Source of the DNA: Halobacillus amylolyticus
Lineage (GTDB): Bacteria; Bacillota; Bacilli; Bacillales; Halobacillaceae
Direction of reading: 5' to 3'
Assembly: GCF_022921115.1 (NCBI RefSeq)
Contig: NZ_CP095075.1
Coordinates: 1,564,001-1,628,000, forward strand
DNA length: 64,000 nt
Positions 42,783 to 51,101 of this stretch are shown here, in pieces. The notes beneath the pieces are model-generated. The model was not told the DNA's origin. It searched no databases and saw only the letters and a program-made list of their open reading frames with translations. The position numbers were made by a program, and so were the translations under genes. How positions within the stretch are numbered: position 1 is the stretch's first letter; the number at the start of each line of letters is the position of its first letter.

Positions 42783-44261
42783 ATGGAAGGAACGACGACT
42801 ACAAAATATGAATTTCTCGCTGATGACCCAAACTTCAGCGTTAAACCTGTAATGATCTCGCTGATTATCGGTGCTTTTTTCGCCATTTTAAATGAGACAT
42901 TACTAAACATTGCTTTAACAACCTTAATGGCAGAGTTCAGCCTGTCTGCCACGACCGTACAGTGGATGGTGACTGGATTCATGCTTGTGATGGGTATTCT
43001 CATTCCAGTTTCAGCCCTATTGCTGCAAACCTTTACTACGAGGCAAATGTTTATGGGGACGATGACAGTATTTACAATCGGAACAGTCATTTGTGCGCTG
43101 GCACCTACCTTTTCTATCTTACTTACAGGACGTCTTATTCAAGCAGTTGGCACAGGTCTGTTAATACCAATTATCTTTAACACCTTTTTACTCATCTTTC
43201 CGCCTGAACGCCGTGGAGCGATCATGGGGATGATCGGCCTTGTAATCATGTTCGCACCTGCAATTGGACCGACATTATCGGGAATTATAGTGGAACATTT
43301 AGGCTGGAGATTTCTATTTATTACAGTCATTCCATTTGCATTGTTTTCCATGGCCTTTGCCTACAAATTTTTGAAAAATGTCGGTGAAGTCACGAAGCCT
43401 AAGGTGGATATTCTATCTATCTTACTCTCAACGGTTGGATTCGGTGGAGTTGTACTTGGGTTTAGCTTTGCCGGTGAAGGGGAGTCAGGGTTTCTTGATC
43501 CGCAAGTATTAACCTTCATTATCGTTGGTCTTATTTCTTTGACCTTTTTTACAATCAGGCAGTTAAAATTGGAAGAGCCACTTCTCGATGTCCGTGTCTT
43601 TAGGTATCCAATGTTCACATTGGCTCTTCTGTTATTTATTATTGTGATGATGGCGATGTTCTCGTCCGAGATTATTTTACCGATGTTTATGCAAGGTCCT
43701 CTTGCGTTGACAGCTGCCACGGCAGGACTGGTTCTATTGCCAGGCAGCCTATTAAACGGACTAATGTCCCCTGTGATGGGAAAACTTTTTGATAAATTTG
43801 GTCCTAGAAAATTAATGATTCCGGCTGCCGCTGTCTTAACAGCCACGATGTTTTCACTCAGCCTTGTCGAGGCAACGACGCCGATTTACGTCATTGTTAT
43901 TAGCTACATGCTGTTAATGCTATCCGTATCAGCGATTATGATGCCGGCTCAGACGAATGGGCTGAATCAGCTTCCAAAACAGCTCTATCCGCATGGAACT
44001 GCAATTATGAATACATTGCAGCCAGTATCTGGTGCGATCGGGGTATCCGTGTTTATCAGTATCATGACAACTAGAAAAGAAAGTTTTCTGGCCAACGCCA
44101 CAAATCCTACTTCCGAGAACGCGATCATGCAATCTACCGTTGCAGGAGTTGAACTAGTCTACTTCATAGCTTTCACCGTTGCTTTAATCGGCTTTATCAT
44201 TACTCTTTTTGTAAAAAGAGCAAAACCGGATGATGTCTCAAGTGAATCGTCCCCCTCATAA
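42783..44261 (+). CDS. DHA2-family multidrug MFS exporter
   Basis: 492 residues with about fourteen membrane helices, the DHA2/EmrB-QacA layout. The motif-C region reads GLVIMFAPAIGPTLSGIIVEHLGWR (in parts), and the N-terminal ALTTLMAEFSLSATTVQWMV is the family's motif D1-like start. Closest by feel to LmrB/MdeA-type drug exporters of Bacillus. No regulator gene is adjacent. AAGGAG lies 8 bases before the ATG and a terminator follows. Confidence 0.88.
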   Translation: MEGTTTTKYEFLADDPNFSVKPVMISLIIGAFFAILNETLLNIALTTLMAEFSLSATTVQWMVTGFMLVMGILIPVSALLLQTFTTRQMFMGTMTVFTIGTVICALAPTFSILLTGRLIQAVGTGLLIPIIFNTFLLIFPPERRGAIMGMIGLVIMFAPAIGPTLSGIIVEHLGWRFLFITVIPFALFSMAFAYKFLKNVGEVTKPKVDILSILLSTVGFGGVVLGFSFAGEGESGFLDPQVLTFIIVGLISLTFFTIRQLKLEEPLLDVRVFRYPMFTLALLLFIIVMMAMFSSEIILPMFMQGPLALTAATAGLVLLPGSLLNGLMSPVMGKLFDKFGPRKLMIPAAAVLTATMFSLSLVEATTPIYVIVISYMLLMLSVSAIMMPAQTNGLNQLPKQLYPHGTAIMNTLQPVSGAIGVSVFISIMTTRKESFLANATNPTSENAIMQSTVAGVELVYFIAFTVALIGFIITLFVKRAKPDDVSSESSPS

Positions 44262-44273
44262 TAAAATGATGAG

Positions 44274-44306
44274 ACCATGCTTGTTTGTAGAAAAGCATGG
44301 TTTTCT
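44274..44306 (+). terminator. Terminator of the DHA2 exporter gene
   Basis: ACCATGCTT/AAGCATGGT 9-bp stem followed by TTTTCTT. Confidence 0.75.
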
Positions 44307-44365
44307 TGTCGCCAGGAAATTATAAATAATTTGCCGGTGGATAAGCTTACATGAAGTTAGCCACA

Positions 44366-44480
44366 TCCAGCTCCAGCGCCCAGACACTCGAGACATAAGT
44401 CAATCGCCTCCGTGGAGAAAAAACCACTCCACTGCGCCGCTCGTCTTATGCTTGTCGTGTCTACCGGGGCGCTTGCGCTT
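44366..44480. repeat. Large palindromic intergenic repeat
   Basis: About 115 bp, higher in GC than its surroundings, folding into one long imperfect hairpin: GCGCCC pairs with GGGCGC, AGACAC with GTGTCT, CATAAG with CTTATG, and the inner GTGG with CCAC. The inner and outer arms lie at about 44379-44474. From general knowledge, such elements (CCACATCCAGCTCCAGCGCCC-like, in part) recur between genes in halophilic Bacillaceae. A remnant may exist at 3089-3120. Confidence 0.7.
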
Positions 44481-44563
44481 TTGTTCTTTTCAAATGTTTT
44501 CATTAAAGTGATAAAATCTTAATAGGCGATCTTATTTAAGAGTCAAAAAGGAGAGGGGCAACT

Positions 44564-44794
44564 ATGTATTCGACCTACTATATCATCGTGATTGTCGTTT
44601 GCCTGGCTGCTTTAATTGGTACCATCTTAGTGGCAAGAAATATGATAAGGGAAGAATCTGAAGAGACATCAGTCGAGGAAGAACTTTCAAGTTTAAAAAG
44701 CGAAGAAAAGAGCTCAAGCATTCGATTGTTAACCATCATTTATTCAATCACATTCACTATTACCATTATCCTTATTTGGATATTTATTTTTTAA
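44564..44794 (+). CDS. Small two-TM membrane protein, paralogue A
   Basis: 76 residues: N-terminal helix (YIIVIVVCLAALIGTILVA), an acidic cytoplasmic or external middle (EESEETSVEEELSSLKSEE) and a C-terminal helix (LLTIIYSITFTITIILIWIF). It shares the (F/I)RLLT(I/T)IYSITF core, the E-(E/V)-x-SL segment and the general layout with the protein at 47080-47322. GGAGAGGGG precedes the ATG. Unknown function; no known family recognised. Confidence 0.72.
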   Translation: MYSTYYIIVIVVCLAALIGTILVARNMIREESEETSVEEELSSLKSEEKSSSIRLLTIIYSITFTITIILIWIFIF

Positions 44795-44796
44795 TT

Positions 44797-44834
44797 AAAA
44801 TGACGAACTTCCCTTTTGGAGTTCGTCATTTTTA
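44797..44834 (+). terminator. Terminator of paralogue A
   Basis: AAAATGACGAAC/GTTCGTCATTTT 12-bp stem with a 12-nt loop and TTTT after it. Confidence 0.85.
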
Positions 44835-44879
44835 GTTTTTTCACATGTAGAAAAAGGAAATGAATAGAATGTAGTGAGT

Positions 44880-45295
44880 GTTCAAAAAGTTGCCAAATTA
44901 GAAGGTCGACAAGAATGCCACGACACGCGAGCAATGTCGACACTAGCACGTCCTCTGCGTCGCAAGAAGGTCGAAGTGGCGTAGTTTTAGCATTAAGGAA
45001 ATCTTCCCCGAATCGGCATCGCACGAAGGAAAAATGTCTTTCTTTCCAAGGAACGGACTTGCACAGGACGTGCTGACTTCTACGTTGTGCACAGGACGTG
45101 CACGGTTTTAGTAGAAGTTCCACTGCTGCCTCATGATACGTGAGTAGCGAGGCCACTTCAGAGAATATCCTTCTTGGCTGCCTTGCCCCGAGGAATTCAC
45201 TTCTTTGAATAGGCTTGTAGACGCAGGGGCACACGCTCTTCAAAAGCAAGCCAACGAAGAGATTCGCCGCTTATCATTTTGGTGACTTTTTGAAC
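44880..45295. repeat. 416-bp MITE-like element with terminal inverted repeats
   Basis: The ends are GTTCAAAAAGTTGCCA and TGGTGACTTTTTGAAC, complementary at 14 of 16 positions. The inside is GC-richer than the flanks, lacks any plausible gene, and has internal inverted segments (for example GCACGTCCT and AGGACGTGC in several copies). The 152-codon minus-strand frame that crosses it has no ribosome binding site. This is consistent with a non-autonomous repeat mobilised in trans; no target duplication could be defined. Confidence 0.65.
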
Positions 45296-45359
45296 ATCCT
45301 CATATAGAAATGGTCTTTCTCAAAACCTGTTTTTCTACTCCACTTGAAAAGAGCTGGTG

Positions 45360-45884
45360 ATGTTGAAACCCATCCTGTTTCAGAATTCAATCGAAAATCA
45401 GATGACTTACAGTGAAGTCTTCTCCCATATCTATTCATTTTTGCAGAGTGACCCGAGAGGCAACTACAAGCTCATGCTAGGTACAGATTCTCAAGTACAT
45501 GAGAGCAGCACTCTATTTATTACCGGAATTGTCATTCAAAGAATAGGCAAAGGAGCCTGGGCGTGCTTTCGAAAAGAGACAATTCCAAGGTGTATGACGG
45601 TCCTCCACGAGCGAATATCCTATGAAACGACATTAACGGAAGAAGTGGCCTCACTTTTCACAAACGAGCATCTCGACAAACTGATCAATATCATCCTCCC
45701 AAACATTTATAAAGGAGCAAGCTTTATGGTTGAGGGTCATATCGATATCGGTTCTGGCGAGCGAAATAAAACACGAACCTATGTCAATGAGATGATGGCG
45801 CGGATTGAATCATTAGGCTTTGATCCAAAAATAAAACCTGACTCCATTGCAGCTAGCAGTTATGCAAACAAATATACAAAGTAG
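45360..45884 (+). CDS. ykuK: YkuK family (RNase H-like) protein
   Basis: 174 residues matching the YkuK/DUF458 family, described as having a ribonuclease H-like fold. YKLMLGTDSQVHESSTLFIT (about 35-54) and VEGHIDIGSGERNKTRTYVN carry the acidic residues expected of that fold, and the end FDPKIKPDSIAASSYANKYT is the family's closing block. No biochemical function is established. The frame begins at a GTG at 45357 and the ATG follows at 45360; the ribosome binding site (GAGCTGGTG) is weak, so the start is uncertain by a few codons. Confidence 0.85.
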   Translation: MLKPILFQNSIENQMTYSEVFSHIYSFLQSDPRGNYKLMLGTDSQVHESSTLFITGIVIQRIGKGAWACFRKETIPRCMTVLHERISYETTLTEEVASLFTNEHLDKLINIILPNIYKGASFMVEGHIDIGSGERNKTRTYVNEMMARIESLGFDPKIKPDSIAASSYANKYTK

Positions 45885-45909
45885 AAAAGTGCAAACACCT
45901 TCGATTAAA

Positions 45910-46826
45910 CTATCCTTCTCTTGCAACACGCTGCTTGTTCGTTTGTGAGTCTTTCCTTTTAGGCTTTCTGGTGGCTAAATAAACTCCCGCAAAGATAATC
46001 AAAAGTCCGAAAGCTAAATTTTTAGTAATCGGTTCATTTAGCAGTACATACCCCCATACCATTGCCGTAATGGGAACTAAATAGGTGACAGATGTCGCGA
46101 ACTGGGCGCTGCTGTTTTTCACAATATAGTAAAAAAGCAGATGGGCAATCCCTGAACCAAAACAACCAAGACCAATAATGGACCACAGAACGAGTGGATC
46201 CGCAAATAAGTCATCATTTATCCGGGAGGTGGTACCTGTTACAAGCGTGCCAATGAAACCGACTACTGCTGCAATCGTCAGTGAATAGGTAGTAATCAGC
46301 AGGACGCCTGTTGATTGCAGATGTTTTTTTGTGTACTGGGAGGCAAATCCATAAGAGATGGTGGCACAAACCATTGTACCGATTCCGACGAAACTTTCTT
46401 TAATTAGCTGATCCACATTAAACTCCATAAGGACAAGAATACCTGTAAACCCTAAACCTATTCCGAGCCATTGCCGCTTTTTTAAGACGATTGCGAAAAA
46501 GAGGAAACCTACAAGACCAGTACAAATCGGGGTTAATGCATTTAAAACGGCTGCTGTACTACTATTAATCTCGGTTTCACTTAAAGCAATCAGGCCCCAT
46601 GGGAGACCAGCATTAAAAACCCCAACGAAAATAAGTGATTTCCAGGGAATCGGTCTTACGATGCTCCCCTTCTAATCCAAAGGAACGGAAGCAAAATCAG
46701 AACGGCTGCTGAACATCTTAAAAACACCGTTCCCCACGCGCCAACAGGATCAAGCAGCCATTTTATAAAAACAAAGGACATCCCCCAAATTAAACTTAGG
46801 CCGATTAAAGCACTATATACTCTCAC
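45910..46826 (-). pseudogene. EamA/DMT transporter broken by one frameshift
   Basis: The first part (GTG at 46826, GGGAGGG upstream) reads VRVYSALIGLSLIWGMSFVF and PVGAWGTVFLRCSAAVLILL, up to a TAA at 46656. A one-base shift at the GGGG near 46667 continues as GSIVRPIPWKSLIFVGVFNA and LPWGLIALSETEINSSTAAV. Then come the EFNVDQ region, the second EamA repeat (SVTYLVPITAMVWGYVLLNE), and a basic C-terminus. Ten membrane helices would result if joined. One shift in a homopolymer could be a real lesion or an assembly error. Confidence 0.8.
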
Positions 46827-47079
46827 TCTAATCCCTCCCTTCCTGTAACAAAAAAGCACAAGCCCTTATGTAAAGTGTGGCTCACACTTCTATTAACTGT
46901 ACACAATTCTGCCTTTCATGAAAACTGAATCTTCTAGAGTTTACCTCTACTGCTAAATGCATTAAATTGAATGGCTTAGCAAATGTTCATCAAACATACA
47001 ATTTATTTAATTTATAGCATGGTTATCACAACCACTAATAAGGTAAAATAAAGGTAATCTAATAGAGGGAGTGGTGATC

Positions 47080-47322
47080 ATGTATCCTTTCTTAATGGCA
47101 GTCATTATTCTCGTCAGTATCATAGCATTAGTTGGAACACTTTATGTTGGAAAGAACGTTAACCAAACCATTTCGAAATATGAGGCAGAAGGATATTCTG
47201 CAGAGGATGAAGTGGCAAGCCTGCAAAATCACGGCAAAAAAACAAGTTTTCGCTTATTAACCACCATCTACAGTATTACCTTTGTTATTACAGCCATTCT
47301 ATGTGCTATTTTCATCTTTTAG
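47080..47322 (+). CDS. Small two-TM membrane protein, paralogue B
   Basis: 80 residues with an N-terminal helix (LMAVIILVSIIALVGTLYVG), an acidic polar middle (KYEAEGYSAEDEVASLQ) and a C-terminal helix in FRLLTTIYSITFVITAILCA. It is related to paralogue A at 44564-44794 and has the same orientation, 2.3 kb downstream. The ATG at 47080 has AGGGAG 8 bases before it; the frame opens three codons earlier. Unknown function. Confidence 0.72.
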   Translation: MYPFLMAVIILVSIIALVGTLYVGKNVNQTISKYEAEGYSAEDEVASLQNHGKKTSFRLLTTIYSITFVITAILCAIFIF

Positions 47323-47345
47323 TGCTATTTGAATTTTGGAACTCT

Positions 47346-48443
47346 TTAACTTGACTGTTCCTTTAACCCAGCAGGGCTGGTTGTGAACCACGCGAGCCAA
47401 GCAGCCAGTCCGCCTGCAACTAACTTACCGATGACGACAGCCACAATCACCTCTTTATTTACACTGGCTACAAACCCTAAATGGCCTCCAAGGACAAATG
47501 CCCCGCTTACCGCAAACGCAGCATTCATCACTTTTCCTCTTGTATCCATATCTTTCATTGTCGCTAGCATAGGAATATGGTGGGCCAGTGATGCGATGAA
47601 TCCGGTCATCGCTATCGAGTTAATCCCAAGTTTGTCGCTCCATTTGTCCCATAATCGCTGTCCCGATCGATTAATAAAGCTAACCATTGGATAGGCACCT
47701 GCAAGCATGATCGTGATACGACCCACGATGCCTACCCCCTCCTCTAAAGGAGCCACCCCTTGAACAATTGTAAAGCCTGTTAATGTCTCGATAATAATTA
47801 GGACTAATCCGCTGATGATCAGCAGCTCGACTGACTTGCCAAACCTTGCAAATAAATGGATAGTTAGATTGGTAAACTTCCATAATCCTAATCCTATTAT
47901 CACCGCTAGAACTACTGTAGGTATGAGATTGCGGATCATCCACGCCAGCTCATAGCCGGCTACAGCCCCTCCGGCAAGACAACCAATGGGAATTGTAATC
48001 AGCCCGATTAATATCCCTTTTGCAAAATAAGGATAGTCTTCTTTCGCAATCATTGTTAAGGCAATTGGAATGGTAAAAACGAGCGTAGGCCCCATCATCG
48101 TACCGAGGAACGCCCAAGAGAAAACCGCTGCATCATCACTGGCAGCGAGGGCTTCTGCTAATTGGTAAGCCCCCATATCAATCGCCAATATCGTTGAAGC
48201 GAACATCGATGGATCAACTCCCAGCCACTGATACAGTGGGGTAATAATAGGGGCTAGCCATCCGGATAGAACTGGGGCTAATGAAATAATTCCAACCATC
48301 GCAAGTGCAAGCGGCCCCATCATCATAAACGCATTGTAAAAACTCTCACCCAAACCCCATCGGTTATGTAAAAGATAGTAATCTATTGCTCCAATGACCA
48401 TAAAGAGCGTCATGATTATGAGTAACCCCTCATTAAACCACAT
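47346..48443 (-). CDS. eutH: Ethanolamine permease/transporter EutH
   Basis: 365 residues, about ten to eleven membrane helices, matching EutH throughout: IGAIDYYLLHNRWGLGESFY near the N-terminus, ILAIDMGAYQLAEALA, GTMMGPTLVFTIPIAL, MIRNLIPTVVLAVIIG and the C-terminal LGGHLGFVASVNKEVIVAVV. EutH brings in ethanolamine when it is scarce. No ethanolamine ammonia-lyase or microcompartment gene is in the window, so here it may act as an isolated uptake system or serve another amino alcohol. AGGGGAG lies just before the ATG. Confidence 0.9.
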   Translation of the reverse strand: MWFNEGLLIIMTLFMVIGAIDYYLLHNRWGLGESFYNAFMMMGPLALAMVGIISLAPVLSGWLAPIITPLYQWLGVDPSMFASTILAIDMGAYQLAEALAASDDAAVFSWAFLGTMMGPTLVFTIPIALTMIAKEDYPYFAKGILIGLITIPIGCLAGGAVAGYELAWMIRNLIPTVVLAVIIGLGLWKFTNLTIHLFARFGKSVELLIISGLVLIIIETLTGFTIVQGVAPLEEGVGIVGRITIMLAGAYPMVSFINRSGQRLWDKWSDKLGINSIAMTGFIASLAHHIPMLATMKDMDTRGKVMNAAFAVSGAFVLGGHLGFVASVNKEVIVAVVIGKLVAGGLAAWLAWFTTSPAGLKEQSS

Positions 48444-48676
48444 GGTATCTCCCCTAACCGCCTACAATTATAAGTAACTACTAAAGATTGTGCCCTTTAT
48501 GATCAAGTCTTTCAAGCGTTTTTAAGTTCATCAATTGTTAGCGGAAAATGTTTGCCCACCAATCCACGTCAAGCAGATCACAACAAAACTAAGACATCGC
48601 TCTCAAAACAAAAAAGAATACCTATCCGTTACAATATGAATCATGCTCACCTTCCCTCAACACTATGTATAGATAT

Positions 48677-48708
48677 AAAAAAGAACCCTCCTTAGTAAAA
48701 GGAAGGCT
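48677..48708 (-). terminator. Terminator of msrA
   Basis: On the minus strand AGCCTTCC/GGAGGGTT (two G-U) with a 9-nt loop is followed by CTTTTTT. Confidence 0.75.
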
Positions 48709-48723
48709 CCCTCATATTTTTAA

Positions 48724-49197
48724 TTAGCCGATTCCGCACGCAACTGATCCATTCTTTTGTGAATACTTTTGGTGGTATTCTTCTGCATCATAGAACACTT
48801 CAGCTTTTGCTACCTCTGTTACAATCGGACGTTTAAAGATCCCTTTTGCTTCCCATTGCTTAATCTTCTCGTTGGCAATCGTCTTCTCTAAATCATTGGT
48901 ATAAAAGATAGCAGATCGATATTGGTGACCTACGTCCATGCCCTGCTTATTGCGGGTTGTTGGATCATGGGCCTCAAAAAAGATATTAACCAACTCTTCA
49001 TATGTGAGGACAGTTGGATCATATTCAATTTTTACGGCTTCTGCGTGACCCGTTGTTCCTGTTTTCACTTGCTCATATGTCGGGTTCTCAGCGTGACCGC
49101 CTGTGTATCCCACCCGTGTTGCAGTTACTCCATCAAAACGCTCAAAAAAGGGCTCAACACCCCAGAAACACCCTGCACCAAAAATAGCTGTTGCCAT
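48724..49197 (-). CDS. msrA: Peptide methionine-S-sulfoxide reductase A
   Basis: Repairs oxidised methionine in proteins and free S-sulfoxide. 157 residues. The catalytic GAGCFWGVE motif lies at residues 7-15 (Cys10). VGYTGGHAENPTYEQV, TGHAEAV, FFEAHDPTT and GMDVGHQYRSAIF are all typical. A resolving Cys is in VACGIG near the C-terminus. AGGGGAAG precedes the ATG. Directly upstream is a SAM-I riboswitch, so expression follows methionine/SAM status, which is an unusual control for this gene. Confidence 0.96.
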   Translation of the reverse strand: MATAIFGAGCFWGVEPFFERFDGVTATRVGYTGGHAENPTYEQVKTGTTGHAEAVKIEYDPTVLTYEELVNIFFEAHDPTTRNKQGMDVGHQYRSAIFYTNDLEKTIANEKIKQWEAKGIFKRPIVTEVAKAEVFYDAEEYHQKYSQKNGSVACGIG

Positions 49198-49263
49198 AAC
49201 TCATCTTCCCCTTCTCTTAACGCGGAACTTCTTTTTCAAAGAGAGTTTGACGGTTTTAAAACC

Positions 49264-49440
49264 AAAAAACCCCTTTTCTTATCCAGTATAAGAAAAGGGG
49301 TCGTAATATTCCGTACGATCCTCTCATCTTTTAGAATGTCACCATCCTACAGGAATTGGCACCGTTCTCTCAATCTCGTGGATTGATTCGATGGTTGCCG
49401 GGCATCAAAGGGCCAGTCCCTCCGCCTCTCTGGATAAGAA
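49264..49440 (-). promoter_or_regulatory. SAM-I (S-box) riboswitch upstream of msrA
   Basis: Read on the minus strand. The 5' stem and K-turn region CTTATCCAGAGAGGCGGAGG is followed by GACTGGCCC, GATGCCCGGCAACC, GGTGCCAATTCC and GATGAGAG in the correct order for the SAM-I aptamer. A 13-bp terminator hairpin (CCCCTTTTCTTAT and complement, 49270-49300) with TTTTTT follows. SAM binding should end transcription before msrA. Confidence 0.95.
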
Positions 49441-49579
49441 GTTTCCGTTATTTATTTTGTTATCTTATATGATACAACGATTTCCCAACGAAGTAAAGAG
49501 TGAAGACTCAACTTTTTCTCCTGTTTGTAAAATTATGCTGAAGCCCTCTTCAACATGACTGATGGATAAAAATAATTTT

Positions 49580-50275
49580 TTACGAACTGCGTCCCGTCGT
49601 GTACACTTCCTCAAATGGTTGAACGATGACAAATCCCTCACCTTTAAACTCCATTTGGATCGATTCCCCGCTTCCCCGTCCGAAAAATGTCTTAAAGCTG
49701 ATATCTGTTCTAAACTCCGGTTCGAGGTGCCCTGACCAGGCTACCGTTGCATTAGGATCCGTAAGGACAGATTCCCCAGGACGAACGAGTAAAGTCAACG
49801 GCTCATAATGGGAAGTAATCGCTACTCTTCCATGGCCCTGAAGCTTAATATTAAAGAGTCCACCAGACATCATTCCTGCTACTTTTTTCATTAACTTAAC
49901 ATCCCATTCAATACCTGGTTCAAAAGCCAAAAGATCATTCCCATTAACGGTGATGGATTCGTTGGCGAGGTCAAAAATCGTAATTTTCTTTCCTTGATCT
50001 GCTAAGTATAGACGACCTCTGCCATGTGCTTTCATTAACGAGCTGCCTTCTCCTGAAAAAGCTTTCTTGAACATGCGCCCAACTCCATGCTCTAATATCC
50101 CTTCACGCTCGAACTTGATTTGGCCATTGTAAGAGATCATTGAACCTGATTTTGCCCACACTTCATCCATTAAATTGACTTCAAGAATTCGCGGTGTTTC
50201 TAATTCAAAGTACTCACTTTCTGTTTCATCTTGCTTCGTTTGTTGAATGAATTGATCAATTGAATAATTGCTCAT
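49580..50275 (-). CDS. AIM24 family protein
   Basis: 231 residues of the AIM24/TIGR00266 family with a beta-sandwich fold. Recognisable blocks are VWAKSGSMISYNGQIKFERE, GEGSSLMKAHGRGRLYLAD, KKITIFDLANESITVNGNDL, AFEPGIEWDV and LVRPGESVLTDPNATVAWSG. Bacterial members have no defined function; yeast Aim24 supports mitochondrial inner-membrane organisation. GGGGAGG lies 9 bases before the ATG. Monocistronic by appearance. Confidence 0.87.
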   Translation of the reverse strand: MSNYSIDQFIQQTKQDETESEYFELETPRILEVNLMDEVWAKSGSMISYNGQIKFEREGILEHGVGRMFKKAFSGEGSSLMKAHGRGRLYLADQGKKITIFDLANESITVNGNDLLAFEPGIEWDVKLMKKVAGMMSGGLFNIKLQGHGRVAITSHYEPLTLLVRPGESVLTDPNATVAWSGHLEPEFRTDISFKTFFGRGSGESIQMEFKGEGFVIVQPFEEVYTTGRSS

Positions 50276-50372
50276 TTAAAGGTTCCTCCCCATTTCGTGC
50301 TGTTCTTGATACGAATGAGGAAGGCAAAACGTTTCGTGCTTTTCCTCCCTTTTAAATTATCCCCTCACTGCT

Positions 50373-50519
50373 GTTAGGGAAGAATCTTTTTAGATTTTGA
50401 TAGAATCCTGACAAGTTTAGGGAGAAACTTTTTGGATTTAGTCAGAAACCCAATGATTTTGGGGAGAAACCTTCTGAATTTGGAGATAATTGTCCTGTAT
50501 TTGGGTAGAATCCTCAGTC
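50373..50519 (+). repeat. Array of seven degenerate 21-bp tandem repeats
   Basis: Seven in-phase units starting at 50373, 50394, 50415, 50436, 50457, 50478 and 50499, with a rough consensus (A/G)TTTxGGxAGAA(A/T)C and seven variable bases. The unit length and the TTAG(A/G)GA(A/G)xAA core are shared with the array at 34970-35095. Confidence 0.8.
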
Positions 50520-50530
50520 AACTTCAAGAA

Positions 50531-50563
50531 CAAAAAAGCACACCATCACTTAAATGGTGTGCT
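50531..50563 (-). terminator. Terminator of the ywrB-ywrA transcript
   Basis: AGCACACCAT/ATGGTGTGCT 10-bp perfect stem; TTTTTTG follows on the minus strand. Confidence 0.85.
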
Positions 50564-50567
50564 CCAT

Positions 50568-51101
50568 TTAGGATCCTAGAAAAATTGCTCCATACATCAA
50601 TGATCCTAATATGACAAAGGCTGGATGAACCTTCACGCGCTCGAGTAAAAAAAAGCTAACGCCAATCAGCAGAATGGTTTGCAGAGCTCCGGAAGAAAAG
50701 TACGAATTCCGGAAGAACTGAAAGGCTATAACTCCAAGCAAAATGGCAATAGACGGGCGAATGAGGGCAGTCATTGTTTTAACCCTAGGAGAGTCTTTAA
50801 ATTTATACAATAGGCTCAGAAGCCCAATCATTAAGATTAACGAAGGAGCCACCGTTGCAAACACCCCGATAAAGCTCCCGATTATCCCACCTTGCTGAAA
50901 ACCAATGAAGCCAGCCATTTTTGTAGCTATAGGGCCTGGCAAAGCGTTCGCCATAGCCAGCATTTCGCTAAATTCGCTGACAGTCATCCAGTTAAAACGT
51001 TCTACCACTTCGTTCTCTACTAAAGGGATAGAGGCAGGTCCACCTCCATACCCCACTATCCCAGGAATGAAAAAGGCAATAAAAATCTTCCAATAGATCA
51101 T
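50568..51101 (-). CDS. ywrA: Chromate transporter half, YwrA-like
   Basis: 177 residues, one short CHR domain of about six membrane helices. Motifs: GIVGYGGGPASIPLVENEVV at the N-terminus, ALPGPIATKMAGFIGF at about 53, and the Pro-rich ATVAPSLILMIGLL. Short ChrA proteins work in pairs; the partner lies directly upstream with a 4-base overlap (ATGA), so the two chains should be made together. Export of chromate, or import of sulfate-like anions, is inferred from the family. Confidence 0.87.
   Translation of the reverse strand: MIYWKIFIAFFIPGIVGYGGGPASIPLVENEVVERFNWMTVSEFSEMLAMANALPGPIATKMAGFIGFQQGGIIGSFIGVFATVAPSLILMIGLLSLLYKFKDSPRVKTMTALIRPSIAILLGVIAFQFFRNSYFSSGALQTILLIGVSFFLLERVKVHPAFVILGSLMYGAIFLGS

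Noticed and set aside
44791..45249. 152-codon minus-strand ORF with many Cys
   Set aside because: It spans the MITE-like element, has no ribosome binding site and composition unlike a bacterial protein.
48922..49386. 154-codon plus-strand ORF over msrA and its leader
   Set aside because: It is a shadow of msrA and the SAM riboswitch on the other strand.
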